The translations under genes and the position numbers were made by a program. From positions 65,391,310 through 65,455,309 of the forward strand of contig NC_089581.1 in assembly GCF_019320115.1 (NCBI RefSeq): 64,000 bases of DNA, written 5' to 3'. The notes under the pieces are model-generated. The model was not told where the DNA came from. It made no database searches and worked only from the letters and a program-made list of their open reading frames with translations. Origin of the DNA: Miscanthus floridulus (taxonomy: Eukaryota; Streptophyta; Magnoliopsida; Poales; Poaceae). Shown piece by piece: positions 34,538-46,250 of this stretch (its first letter is position 1; every line of letters starts with the position of its first letter).

Positions 34538-36099
34538 TGAAAGCATCTAGGCCCCTAGTTGGGTTTCGGTGATTAATGACAATACAAGATTACTATGACT
34601 AACGTGTGTTTTGCAGATGCAATTAAGTTAGGTCATGGTAATGGAGATCAATTGGGCAATCAAGGTTGTCATGCCCCTACGATGGAAATTGTTTCGGTTT
34701 TCAAAGGATGGACGACAAGGTTAAGGATGACTAGTTCTAAGTGTCGATTGGAGTTGGAGTGACACTTAGAGTAGTTTAGGACTTTGTTTTTCCTTTGGCC
34801 ATACTATTAAGGGGGGTATGGATGGGTAGCTTGACCTAGTTGAGTCTAGTCAGTTAGGTGTGGTGCACACTTATTAAAACTAGCTCTAGGTAGCTCCTAT
34901 GAATGCCTAAGATCCTTTGGAGCAAACTTCATTCACATATGATCAAGAGTTGGAAGTGAATGGAGGGTCAAATGCTGAGCGGACGCTGGCCCCGGTGCGA
35001 CCGGACGCTGGCCGCAGGGTCCGGTCAGTTCATTTGATCAGTAGTCTACGTTCGGTGCGACCAGACGCTGGAGAGGTCAAGTGACCGGACACTAAAAGGC
35101 AGTGTCCGGTCGACTCTAGTAAGGTTCGAGAGAAGGGAATCTGCGACCGGACGTGTCCGATCAGTACTGACCGGACCCTGAGGGTTCAGCGTCTGGTCGA
35201 GTCCAGTAAGGTTCCAGTAAGGGTTTTATGTGACCGGACGCATCCGGTCAGTGCTGACCGGACCCTGCCAGCGTCCGGTCATCTCATTGTTACTGGTTCG
35301 TGGGTTTAACTGACCGGAGCGTCCGGTTACCCCGCAGAAGCTCATAACGGTTTGTTTTTCAGGCTGCCTTATAAATAGAAGCTCCACTCATGTGTGGAGT
35401 CACTTTTTCTCATTCCAACAGCTGAGAAACACGTTTGAGTGCCAAGAAGAGCAAAGTCCTAGTGAGGTGATTAAGATTTGAGAATCCAAGAGAGTAGCCT
35501 CATTAGTGAATCAAGAGTAGTCAAGTGTGCATCCATCTTCTCATTAGGCTTCGCGTGGTCAAGTGAGAGTTCATGCTTGTTACTCTTAGTGATCGCCATC
35601 ACCTAGACGGCTTGGTGGTGATTGGGAGCTTGGTGATCACCCGGCGGAGCTTGTGGGTGACCCAACTCAAGTTGTGAGCGGCTTTGGGTGATTCACCGCG
35701 ACGGAGTGTCGAAGAATCAACCTGTAGAGAGCACTTGATCCTTGCGCGGATCAAGGGGGAGCTACACCCTTGCGCGGTTGCTCCAACGAGGACTAGTGGA
35801 GAGTGGTGACTCTCCGATACCTCGGCAAAACATCGCCGCGTTCCTCCCTCTCTTTACTTTGAGCATTTACTTTGAGTATTTACTTTGAGCAATTCAATAC
35901 TTGTCTTTACATTCATAAAATTGCCATGCTAGAGTAAGTTTGGAACATAGGTTGCAAGTCCTTTGTGCGTTAGTTTGATAAAAACACTTTTCTAGGCACA
36001 AGGGGTTAATTGGGTTATCCGTAGGATTTGATTATTGCAAGAAAATTTAGAATTAGCCCAATTCACCCCCCCCCCCTCTTAGGCATCTTGATCCTTTCA
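34538..36099 (+). repeat. 5' LTR of the Sirevirus
   Basis: 1562 bp, TGAAAG...CTTTCA. A cluster of GACCGGAC / GTCCGGTC words in both orientations occupies 34975-35330, followed by the TATA box TTATAAATA (35369-35377). A C-run (36066-36076) lies near the 3' end. Palindromic CpG-rich clusters are known in Sirevirus LTRs. Confidence 0.93.
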
Positions 36100-36100
36100 A

Positions 36101-36113
36101 TTGGTATCAGAGC
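36101..36113 (+). other. Primer-binding site (initiator tRNA-Met)
   Basis: TTGGTATCAGAGC two bases after the LTR end is the standard plant copia site complementary to initiator Met tRNA. Confidence 0.9.
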
Positions 36114-36152
36114 CTCGTGCTCACGTTTTTAAGCTTAACTGCTTAGAGCAAG

Positions 36153-38548
36153 ATGTCTCACGGGGATGGACCTCCTCCTATCTTTGAGGGAGATGACTTT
36201 CCATATTGGAAAATCCGCATGGAGGCATACTTAGAAGCTCTAGACGTTGGTATTCTTAGAGCCGCCTCACAAGGCTTCCCAAAACCTCGAGATGCTACTA
36301 ACCTACAAGGCGATGAGGTTAGCTATGAAAAATGGAATGCAAAGGCTCGAAACACCATCTTTAGAGGCCTTTGCAAAGATGTGTTTAACCGTGTAAGGAA
36401 CCACAAAGACGCCCATGCACTATGGTCGGACGTTTGTGCGCTCCATGAGGGAACCAAGAGTGAGCGTGAGGAACACTGTCATCTTGTGATTAAAAAGCTA
36501 AATTCTTTTGAGATGCTTCCCAAAGAAAGTGCTAATGAGTTGTATTCTCGTTTAAATGTTCTTGTAGAGGAAGTCAATGGGCTTGGACTTACTCAAATGT
36601 CACCATCCGACGTTGTGAGAAAGATCTTGAGTGTCCTCCCCATTGACAAATATGGACATATTGTGACTGTGCTACATCAAGGTGATCTTTCTGCCACTAC
36701 ACTGACACAAATCTTGGGGAAGATCAATGCTCATGAGATGTACATGCACATCACGCCACAAGATGGCTCATCCTCTACAAAGAAGAAAGAGAAGGACTTA
36801 GCATTCAAAGCTAGCCAAGATAAGGGCAAAGCAAGACTTGAGTATGAGAGCTCAAGTGATGAAGATGATGAAGAAAGTCTTGCTCTCATGGTGAAGAAGA
36901 CCGCCAAGATGCTAAAGAAGCTAAACAAGAGTGCATTCAAGTTTGACGGCAAGAAGAAGAAGTTCTTCACTAGCTCAAGAAGAAAGCCAATCTCCAAGAT
37001 GGATTGCTACAATTGTGGCGAACTTGGCCATCTAGCTCATCAATGCACAAAGCCCAAGAAAGACAAGTTCAAGAACAAGAACAAGGGCAAAAAAGATGAC
37101 TCAAGCAATGAAGATGAAGATGAGAAGAAAAAGAACAAGCCATACAAGAAGAGAGATGGCAAGAAGAGGGACTTCCACAAGAAGAAGAGTGGAAAGGCCT
37201 ACATTGTCGGTGATTGGCTCACAGACATTGATTCATCAAGTGGATCATCCGATGATGATAGTGACAATGAGAAGGTGGCCGCATTGCTATTGATCTTGCA
37301 TCTTCACCGCCACCATCGCCATCATCCTCTACACACCTATGCCTTATGGCCAAGGGTGAACGCAAGGTAACTAAGAATGATGATAGTAGTGATGATGAGC
37401 AAGCTAGTGATGATGATAGCGATAGCGATGATGATGACTCACCTACATATGATGATCTTGTCAAAATACTAAGAAAATACACTAAGATCATTAGAAAGAG
37501 TAGAGCTACAAATGAAAAGCTTGATGCTAAAAATGATTCACTTTTAGCAAAATGTGACACATTGGAAAAGGCCAATGATGAGCTTAGAGAAACTAATGAT
37601 GCTATATCATCCAAACTCAAGGAGCTCAAATCTTCTAAGAAATAGCTTAAAGATAAATATGATAAACTTGAGTGGGTGCACAATGAGCTCATCACTAGCC
37701 ACAACAAGCTAAAAGATGAATACACTACTCTTAAGATCAATCATGATACTCTTGTTATTGCTCAAGAATTTTTACCAAATGAGCCACATGATGCTACTAA
37801 CCATGTTGTCAAGATTGATATAGCTATTTCATGTGATGATTTAATTGATGAAAGCATTGAGCATGGATCTAGTAGCAAAGGCAAGCAAGTGGTTGAGTGC
37901 AATGACTATGATGAGTATGTCAAGCTCAAGAGTGATAATGAGAAGCTCATGAAAGATCTTGAAGAGATGAAAAGCCACAACACCATTGTGCTAGAAATTC
38001 TTGATCATGACAAAGAGTTGATCCTTGAGAATGAGAAGCTCAAAGAAGAAAACAAGAAGCTCAAGGAAGAGAAGAACAATGATGTTCTTAAAGAAGAGAA
38101 CAAGAAGCTCAAGATGGAGAAAGAGCATCTCAAGGTGGGATTGAGCAAGTTTGCTAGAGGCAAGCATCTCCAAAGTGAGCTACTCATGAACACCGTCATG
38201 AAGATGGATAGAAGTGGGATTGGATATGTGGCAAGTGTAGAGAAGAAGAAGGCTCAAGCTCAACAACAACAATCAAAGCCAAAGCCAAAGCCAAAGAGAT
38301 GTTTTGAGTGTGGACAAGAAGGCCACTTGGCTCATGAGTGTCAAACTCCACCGCCACAACCCTTGCCCAAGCATGCTAGACCCTTTGCTTTCAATGCTCA
38401 CTACATGCTTAGAAATGATTCTAGTGGAAAGATGAAAGTCATGTTCTTAGGACCCCCAAACAAGAGTAGACCTAAGAAGATTTGGGTGGCTAAGTCACTT
38501 GTTGAGAAGGTGAAGGGCCCTCAACAAGTTTGGATTCCTAAAGTTTGA
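36153..38548 (+). pseudogene. Sirevirus gag, frameshifted
   Basis: The ATG at 36153 (MSHGDGPPPIFEG) opens a UBN2-type gag with FPYWKIRMEAYL and WSDVCALHEG. The first zinc knuckle is CYNCGELGHLAHQC (about 37005-37046), followed by a Lys-rich stretch. A one-base loss near 37282 moves the frame; the following frame (37346 on) has a coiled coil rich in Glu/Lys/Leu (to about 38160), a TAG at 37643-37645, and a second knuckle CFECGQEGHLAHEC (about 38300-38342), ending TGA 38546-38548. Gag forms the particle and packs RNA. Two knuckles with a long spacer fit Sireviruses. Confidence 0.88.
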
Positions 38549-41500
38549 ATCTTATGTGTGTAGGTGAACTACAAGACCGGTGGAAGTCATTGGGTTATTA
38601 ATAGTGGTTGCACTCAACATATGACTAGTGATCCTCGTATGTTCACCTCACTAGATGAAGAGGTAGATGGGCAAGAGAAAATAACATTTGGAGATAACTC
38701 AAAGGGCAAGGTTAAAGGATTGGGCAAAGTGGCAATATCAAATGATCATTCCATCTCCAATATGCTCTATGTTGCTTCATTGAGCTTCAACTTGCTATCC
38801 ATTGGGCAATTATGTGATCTTGGCTTCCAATGTTTGTTCACCGAGAAAGAGGTTGTTGTATCCAAGGTAGATGATAATCAAGTGATATTCAATGGATTTA
38901 GATATAACAACTTATATCTAGTTGACTTCACCTCCGAAGATGCAAATTTGAAGACTTGCCTATTCACCAAAACAATACTTGGGTGGCTATGGCATAGAAG
39001 ACTTGCTCATGTTGGGATGAGCTCACTCAAGAAGCTTATGAAGAATGATTTGGTGAGAGGGTTGAAGGATGTGAAGTTTGAAAAGGACAAGCTTTGTAGT
39101 GCATGTCAAGCCGGCAAGCAAGTTGCAAATACTCATCCAACCAAAGCTTTCATGTCAACCACAAGAGTGCTAGAGCTCCTACATATGGATTTATTTGGAC
39201 CAACAATATACAAGAGTTTGGGAGGGAATCTCTATTGTCTTGTGATTGTGGATGACTATTCAAGGTATACATAGGTGTTCTTCCTTCATGACAAATTCAA
39301 AGTTGCATCTTGCTTCAAGAGGTTTGCCAAGAGAGCTCAAAATGAATTTCAAGTGAAGCTCAAGAAGATTAGAAGTGACAATGGCAAAGAATTTGACAAC
39401 ACAAACATTGAAACCTATTGTGATGAAGTTGGAATCAAACATGAAGTCTCCGCAACTTATACTCCTCAACAAAATGGTGTAGTTGAGAGGTAGAACCGGA
39501 CTTTGATCACTCTTGCAAGGACAATGCTAGATGAGTACAACACCCCCGAAGCTCTATGGGTGGAAGCAATCAACACCGCATGCTATGCATCAAACCGCCT
39601 ATTTCTTCAAAAGTTCCTTAGCAAGACACCTTATGAGTTGCTCAATGGGAAGAAGCCGGACATCTCCTTCTTTAGGGTGTTTGGTTGCAAGTGCTACATC
39701 TACAAGAAGCGGCAACACCTAGGAAAGTTTCAAAGACATTGTGATATTGGTTTTCTTGTTGGTTACTCATCGAAGTCCAAAGCATATAGAGTATTTAATC
39801 ATGCCACCGGCTTGGTTGAAGAAACATATGATGTGGAATTTGATGAATCTAATGGCTCCCATGGAGCACATGAGAATCTTGATGATGTAGGAGATGAACC
39901 ATTGAGGGAGGCCATGAAGAATATTCCGGTGGGAGACATCAAGCCAAAAGATGATGAAGATGATGTACAAGTCATTAACCAACCTTCTTCATCAAGTGTA
40001 CCACAAGATGGTGAAAAAGATGGGAGAGTAGAAAATGAAGATACTCATATCTCCCATGAGCAAATGGTGGTACAAGCACAAGATGTTGATGCTCCACAAC
40101 CTCCTCCCCAAGTGGTCAATAGAAGAAATACACCTCTCCTACAAGATCATCCATAAGATCTCATCATAGGGAGTCCATCAAAGGGAGTAATGACTCGATC
40201 TCAAAAACTTACTTCATTTATTGCTCATCACTCTTTTTGTCTCTTGCTATGAGCCTACCAAGGTAGAAGAAGCTCTAAAAGATCTAGATTGGATCAATGC
40301 CATGCATGAAGAGTTGAACAACTTCACTCGCAATGAAGTTTGGACTCTTGAAGAGCGACCAAAAGGTGCAAGAGTCATTGGAACAAAGTGGGTGTTCCGC
40401 AACAAGCAAGATGATCAAGGTGTTGTAGTGAGGAACAAGGCAAGACTAGTTGTAAAGGGGTTCTCTCAAGTTGAAGGTTTAGATTTTGGAGAGACCTTTG
40501 CACCGGTTGCAAGATTAGAAGCCATCCGTATCCTACTTGCATATGCATCACATCATGGAATGAAACTATATCAAATGGATGTGAAAAGTGCATTTTTAAA
40601 TGGCTTTATTAATGAACTAGTCTATGTTGATCAACCTCCCGGGTTTGAAGACCCTAGATATCCTAATCATGTTTATAGGTTGTCCAAGGCACTATATGGG
40701 CTTAAGCAAGCCCCAAGAGCTTGGTATGAGCGCCTTCGGGACTTCCTCATTGAGAAGGGCTTCACCATTGGGAAGGTCGACACCACACTATTCACCAAGA
40801 AGCTTGATGGGCATATCTTCATTTGTCAAGTATATGTTGATGATATCATCTTTGGATCATCAAATGAAGACTCATGCAAAGAATTTGGTGAATTGATGTC
40901 GAAGGAGTTTGAGATGTCCATGATTGGTGAGCTTACATTCTTTCTTGGTTTTCAAGTCAAGCAAATGAAAGAAGGCATCTTCATCTCTCAAGAGAAATAC
41001 ACAAAAGATCTTCTCAAGAGATTCAAGATGGATGAATGTAAGCCAATCAAGACACCAATGCCTACCAATGGATATCTCGACCTAGATGAGGGAGGTAACC
41101 CGGTTGATCAAACTCTATACCGTTCTATGATTGGTAGCTTGTTATATTTAACCGCATCTAGGCCCGACATCATGTTTAGTGTGTGTATGTGTGCTAGATT
41201 TCAAGCTAGTCCTAAGGAAACACATTTAATTACCGTAAAAAGAATCCTTAGGTATCTTAAGCACACACCAAGCATTGGCCTTAGGTATCCCAAAGGAGCT
41301 ATATTTGTTAATTGGCTATTCCGATTCGGATTACGCCGGATGCAAAGTTGATAGAAAAAGCACATCCGGAGGGTGCCATTTGCTTGGTAGATCACTTGTG
41401 TCTTAGTCCTCCAAGAAACAAAATAGTGTGGCTTTGTCCATCGCCGAAGCGGAATACATTGCCGCGGGTGCTTGTTGTGCACAAATTTTATACATGAAAC

Positions 41501-41790
41501 AAACTTTGCTAGACTATGGTGTAGTTCTAGAAAAAGTACCTCTTTTGTGCGACAATGAAAGTGCGGTAAAACTTGCAAATAATCCGGTTCAACACTCTCG
41601 CACCAAGCACATAGATATCCGCCATCACTTTCTAAGAGATCATGTTGCTAAAAATGATATATCACTAGAAGGTGTAAGAACTGAAGATCAATTAGCGGAT
41701 ATCTTCACTAAACCGCTAGATGAGGCTATATTTTGTAGATTGCGGAATGAGCTCAATGTGCTTGATTTTAGTAACTTCACTAAAAATTGA
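38549..41790 (+). pseudogene. Sirevirus pol (protease, integrase, RT, RNase H), broken
   Basis: Order seen: protease region at 38590 with NSGCTQHM, where the usual catalytic Asp of DSG is Asn; integrase HHCC segment (HRRLAHVG...CSACQAGK, 38990-39120); integrase core with HMDLFGP, VIVDDYSR, SDNGKEF and PQQNGVVER (39180-39490); chromodomain-less linker; RT (40221-41340) with [12 protein letters not shown] and YVDDIIFGS; RNase H (about 41330-41790) ending at TGA. Stops: TAG 38561, TAG 39272, TAG 39491, TAA 40154. Frameshifts lie near 40235 and 41310-41430. It cannot make a working enzyme set. Confidence 0.92.
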
Positions 41791-43297
41791 GCTTGTGTTG
41801 TCCCTTGCATTCATTGTAATATACAACATGTTTAATTTTTGGCAATGCATATAGGGCTTGTCTAACATGGTTAAGATAACCACCGAAAAGCGTTGAAGTA
41901 GCTTGATCTTGGATCAAACTTGACAAGCAACTAGATTTACTTACAAGTATTGCACATGCATGAATGTTGTTTTGTCGTTTTGTTCCATTTGCCCTCTTAT
42001 TGACTATTTTCTTAAAAAGAATTATAGCCTAAGGCAAAATACTTTAAAAAATATGAGGGTTTGAGAGAGGTCACTCACATCAGTCCCAATTAGTGTTTAT
42101 TTGGATCTTATTCAAGTTGGGACTTGATTGGGAACAGGCAGCGCGAAGGAACTTTGAAGACTTGCTGGAAAAGGTGCACCGAACGCTGCTGTCTAGCGTC
42201 CGGTCAGTTCACACGAGGTGAACTGCTGGTGAAGGAGTGACCAGACGCTGTGTTTGTGCGTCCGGTCAGGAATGGATCCAGCATTTGGTCGTTTGGAGAA
42301 GGAACAGGTTGTACTGACCGGACCCTGCCTGCGTCTGGTCATAGACCACCGGACGCGTCCGGTCCCGATTCCAGAGGAATTGGACCTCTCTGGAATCGAC
42401 CGGACATTGGGTGGTAGCGTCCGGTCGCTACCACCGGAGCGTCCGATCAGTGGATCTCGCGCGGCTTCAGGACTCTTTTCCGTTTCCTTTCTTGTCGTGT
42501 TTGGGGTCCTCATTTAAACCGCAGCCCTTGCGTCTTTTCTTGACCTAACCCGTATGCCGCCGTGATAGCCACCGCGCCGCCGCATCTCGCTGAGCCCGTG
42601 CCAATGCCGCCAACCTGCACCACACGCCGCCAGTCCACTGTAGCCGCGAGCCTCCTGTCTCCCGCGACCGTGCGCCCAGCACCGCCAGCCAGCTTCGCTC
42701 GCCACCGCACCGCTGCAGCGGAGCCCGTAGCCGAGCCTCTCCGCGCGTCCAAGCCACGCACGCCAGTGACCCCCTCGCGCGCTCACCACGCACCCTCCGT
42801 GCCAGTGCCGCCGTCGGCTCCCCAGGCACCAAGGGTCTCTCAAGGCCGTTGATCTAAGCCCTAACCTTTGCCTCCTCCATCGTTGGTAAGGCCAGTCCTT
42901 TGATCCAAATTTGATTTACCTGTGTGATAGATCCATTGCAATGCACTGATTTCCAATCGCATTCAGGGCTTTCAATCTACCCTAGTCGGTTCTGAGGTTC
43001 CCCCCGGCGCGACGTCTTTTCTTTTCCTGGATCGTTGATCGTCAGGTAGCTTGCCCGTCGTCTCAATTTCGTACCTACATTGCTTGCTTCCTAGGTTTTC
43101 GCATCTATTAGATATATCGTATTTATTCGTATATCCATCTATTCTATCGTGCAGCGAGTCGGTGTCATTGAGGTTCTTGTGGTAGTTGGCAGCCAACTCA
43201 GAGCCAAGCTCACGAGTAAGGATCGAGGCCAAGCCTCGGGAGTGTCAGTTTGACACTTGATCTTCATCAGCAGTAGTTCATCCTCTTGTCAGATCAG
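41791..43297. other. Sirevirus spacer with second motif array and leader-like sequence
   Basis: After pol, 42190-42440 carries GACCGGAC/GTCCGGTC words like those in the LTR. They are followed by a TTTAAAC element (42513-42519), a C-rich leader with 'cgccg' words (42550-42860), and an AT-richer stretch (42880-43290) that could be an intron before the env-like ATG. It looks like a second promoter-leader unit inside the element; transcription is not shown. Confidence 0.45.
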
Positions 43298-45696
43298 ATG
43301 GCTTGCACCAAGAACGTTGGTGGTGGCCCAGGTGATGATGACCGGAGGCCCCTGCCTCGCAAGCCTATAGGACCGAAAGGCAAAGCAACAAAGCAAGTGA
43401 CATCCAAGAAGCGCAAGTACCCCGACGTAGAGACAGCGAGAGCAGCTATAGTCGCTGAGGCTGCAGAGCATGCTGAGAGAGGAGGCGCTCGCAGTGGTGT
43501 TGTCATAGCAGATCCACAGCTCACACCAGCATAGAGGGCAGCAGTTGAGGAGGCTGAGCGTCGTCATGGTGGTCCACCTAGGACTGTCATGATGGCAGGA
43601 CGTCGACTGGCTATTGAGGAGGCTCGACCTCAGGGGGAGTCCCAGCAGGAGACACAGTAGCAGCCCCCACCAGCAGAGCCTTAGCCAGCTCAGGAGACTC
43701 AGGAGGGTCAGCAGGCCAAGGAGACCAAGCTGGCACCCCAGCTACACCACTCTGGTCGTACCAGTGCTATAGTTCCACCGAGGCCAGCTACACAACATAG
43801 GGGTTCACGCCCACCGCCCAGACCACAGGGTCTGCCTCCAGTGGTTCACCTTGACTTGAGGGCTGCCACAGCCAGACAGGTTCACCAGCTAAGATTTGTT
43901 GAGTTCGATGTGTGGTTCCCTCTGAGGAGGGATGAGAGAGCAGCTGAGGGTTTCTACATGCCGCTCTAGGAGGACTTCTACAACGCATATCTGAATAGTG
44001 GGGCAGTGTTTAGATCTCAGAGAGTCTATAGTTTAGAGTCTATTGTGGCAGCAGCTGGAGAGCACATTCGCCCCTACTTGTCATATTTGTCGGGGCTCAC
44101 AGATCTGATTGGCCGGATAGGAGTATATGTACCATCTTGGGTCTGGCAGTTTTATGCTTCACTCTACGTTCATCTGTATCACAACTTCATTCACTTTGCA
44201 TTCAACGGTAGAGATTACAGGGTGATGAGCTTTAGGGCCTGGGAGATACTGAGACTATAGGATCAGCCTATCAAATTGCATGAGGTATGTTATGGACAGC
44301 AGGAGCCTCCCAGGCGTCCTCATGGAGGGTTGGTGCCCCCTACAGATCTGGTGCGACATTGCTTCAAGGAGCCCTTTGGTGAGGGGTCGAGCAGGAACCC
44401 CAGTGACCTGACTCCTACAGTGCGAGTGTTAGAGGCCATTATCAGGAGGACACTGCTTCCCAGGTTGGGATATAGAGAGGGTCTGACTCGCTTACAGCTA
44501 TGGCTCCTTAATACCCTGATGCAGCAGACCGTGTTCGATATTTGGGACCTCCTTCTATCAGAGATGGAGGAAACTATTGCTGAGGGCTTCAAGGGTCATA
44601 GACAGCTTCCTTATGCACATTAGGTCACATTCTTGATGCTCCAGTGTGTGCACGTTAGGACCCCTGAGTTGGTTGCAGAGTACAAGGGTGCCACCACAGA
44701 GTTTCCCGCATATAACATGGCATAGAGGATTAGGCACAGCACTCCACAGGCACCAGCTTGTCCCAGTCGTCGTCCAGATATTCCAGAGTCAGTAGCTCAG
44801 TAGGATGAGATCATTAGAGGCATTGCCGCCACTGAGGAGGAGCAGCTTGAGGCACAACAGGGGATGACCGAGTCCAATGATAGTTCGGATGATGACTATC
44901 TGCTGATTCCTTAGATGCCTCCATGTAGACATGATGCAGGGGCCAGCAGTTCTAGCTTAGCTCCACTAGCACCGTAGATGGACCCCGCATTGATTGCCAT
45001 TCTTGAGCAGATGCAGCAGGATCAGGCACGACAGGCACAGGAGACCACTACCAACTTCGCACAGTTCCAGGCTCGTCAGGACGAGTTCCAGAGGCAGCAA
45101 CAGCTTCTCTAGTACCAGTGGCAGCAGATACTCATGCAGCAGCAGCTTATGGGCTTTATGTAGCATGTAGTGACAGCACTTGGGGCCCACTGCCACAGCC
45201 TTCGCCCTAGCTTGCTCAGCCTGCCACCACTTTGACGACTCCAGCTATACAGCCCAGTGGGCCTCAGAGTCAGGGACAGCCTCCAGCTCAGTTTGCTTCA
45301 CCTACAGTTCAGGTGTCCCAGTGGTTGTCCTCACCAGTGGTTGCCCCGCAGTTCACTCCATATCACATGGGCTTCTCACCGGAGCAGTCACCCTCATTTT
45401 TTGTGCCTGACACATCAGTCTCCAGGAGTCTTGGAGCATCTTTCAACGAGCTGACCGGCATGCCTACACCACCTCATATGCATACCGCCGGTCCTTCTAT
45501 AGCAGCTCCAGTCGCTGTGACTACTCAGAGGCTCCCCTCGTCTATCGTCTCTTCAGATCCTACGACAGACGTACTAGCAGCTTCACAGGTAGCACCAGCC
45601 CCAGCTCAGACCCAGACCGCTTCAGCGACACTTCCTACTTCAGAGGGTCAGTCAGTACAGAGCTCAGGGTCAGATGATGATGGCGCCCAGTTCTAG
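43298..45696 (+). pseudogene. Sirevirus env-like/extra ORF, 12 in-frame TAG stops
   Basis: The ATG at 43298 starts MACTKNVGGG and one frame runs to about 45190, interrupted by TAG at 43532, 43658, 43682, 43967, 44258, 44621, 44723, 44801, 44912, 44975, 45110 and 45161, with no TAA or TGA. A frameshift near 45190 leads to the last part (to 45696). The product would be basic at the start, then globular (44000-44600), then Gln-rich. I see no clear transmembrane or fusion segment, so 'env-like' rests on position only, as in other Sireviruses. Confidence 0.75.
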
Positions 45697-46250
45697 CTTG
45701 CTCCACGTACGTCAGTGCCCGACTCATCCGCTGCAGCCCCACCGACCGACCCTTAGGTTTTGGTGTTTGACGCCAAAGGGGGAGAGGGTTTGAGTATGTA
45801 GACTCAGGGGGAGCGAGATTTAGGGGGGAGCTAGTTATCTAGTATTAGCTTATATACATTTGGAGTTTTATCTGTGTGATACACTATTACTATTATGCAT
45901 TCGTGTGTTACTTTCATGCATACTATTATATCTATGTGATAGTGCTATCTACGTCATTGTGATATATGACATGTGTGCCCTCTACTTTACATTATGTATA
46001 TGTCATATCACTTGTGTTGTGCTCATTTGCCTTTGCTTCCGCGTTTATACTCCAATGCAAATGAGCTTTGTTACTTGTACTCATGCTTAATTCATATCCT
46101 TTGAGTACATTGTGTTGGCTTGGGTCATATAAGCTTGACTAACACTTTTGTTCTTATCGACAAAAGCTTATATAAACCAAGCCCATCAAAAACCTCACTC
46201 TTTCACATACTCGAGGTGGTATTGTCATCAATCACCAAAAAGGGGGAGAT
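45697..46250 (+). other. Sirevirus 3' untranslated region and polypurine tract
   Basis: It includes several 'aggggga' purine tracts: 45775-45785, 45807-45812, 45822-45832, and the one next to the LTR at 46237-46249. Repeated purine tracts upstream of the LTR are described for Sireviruses. No gene. Confidence 0.7.
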
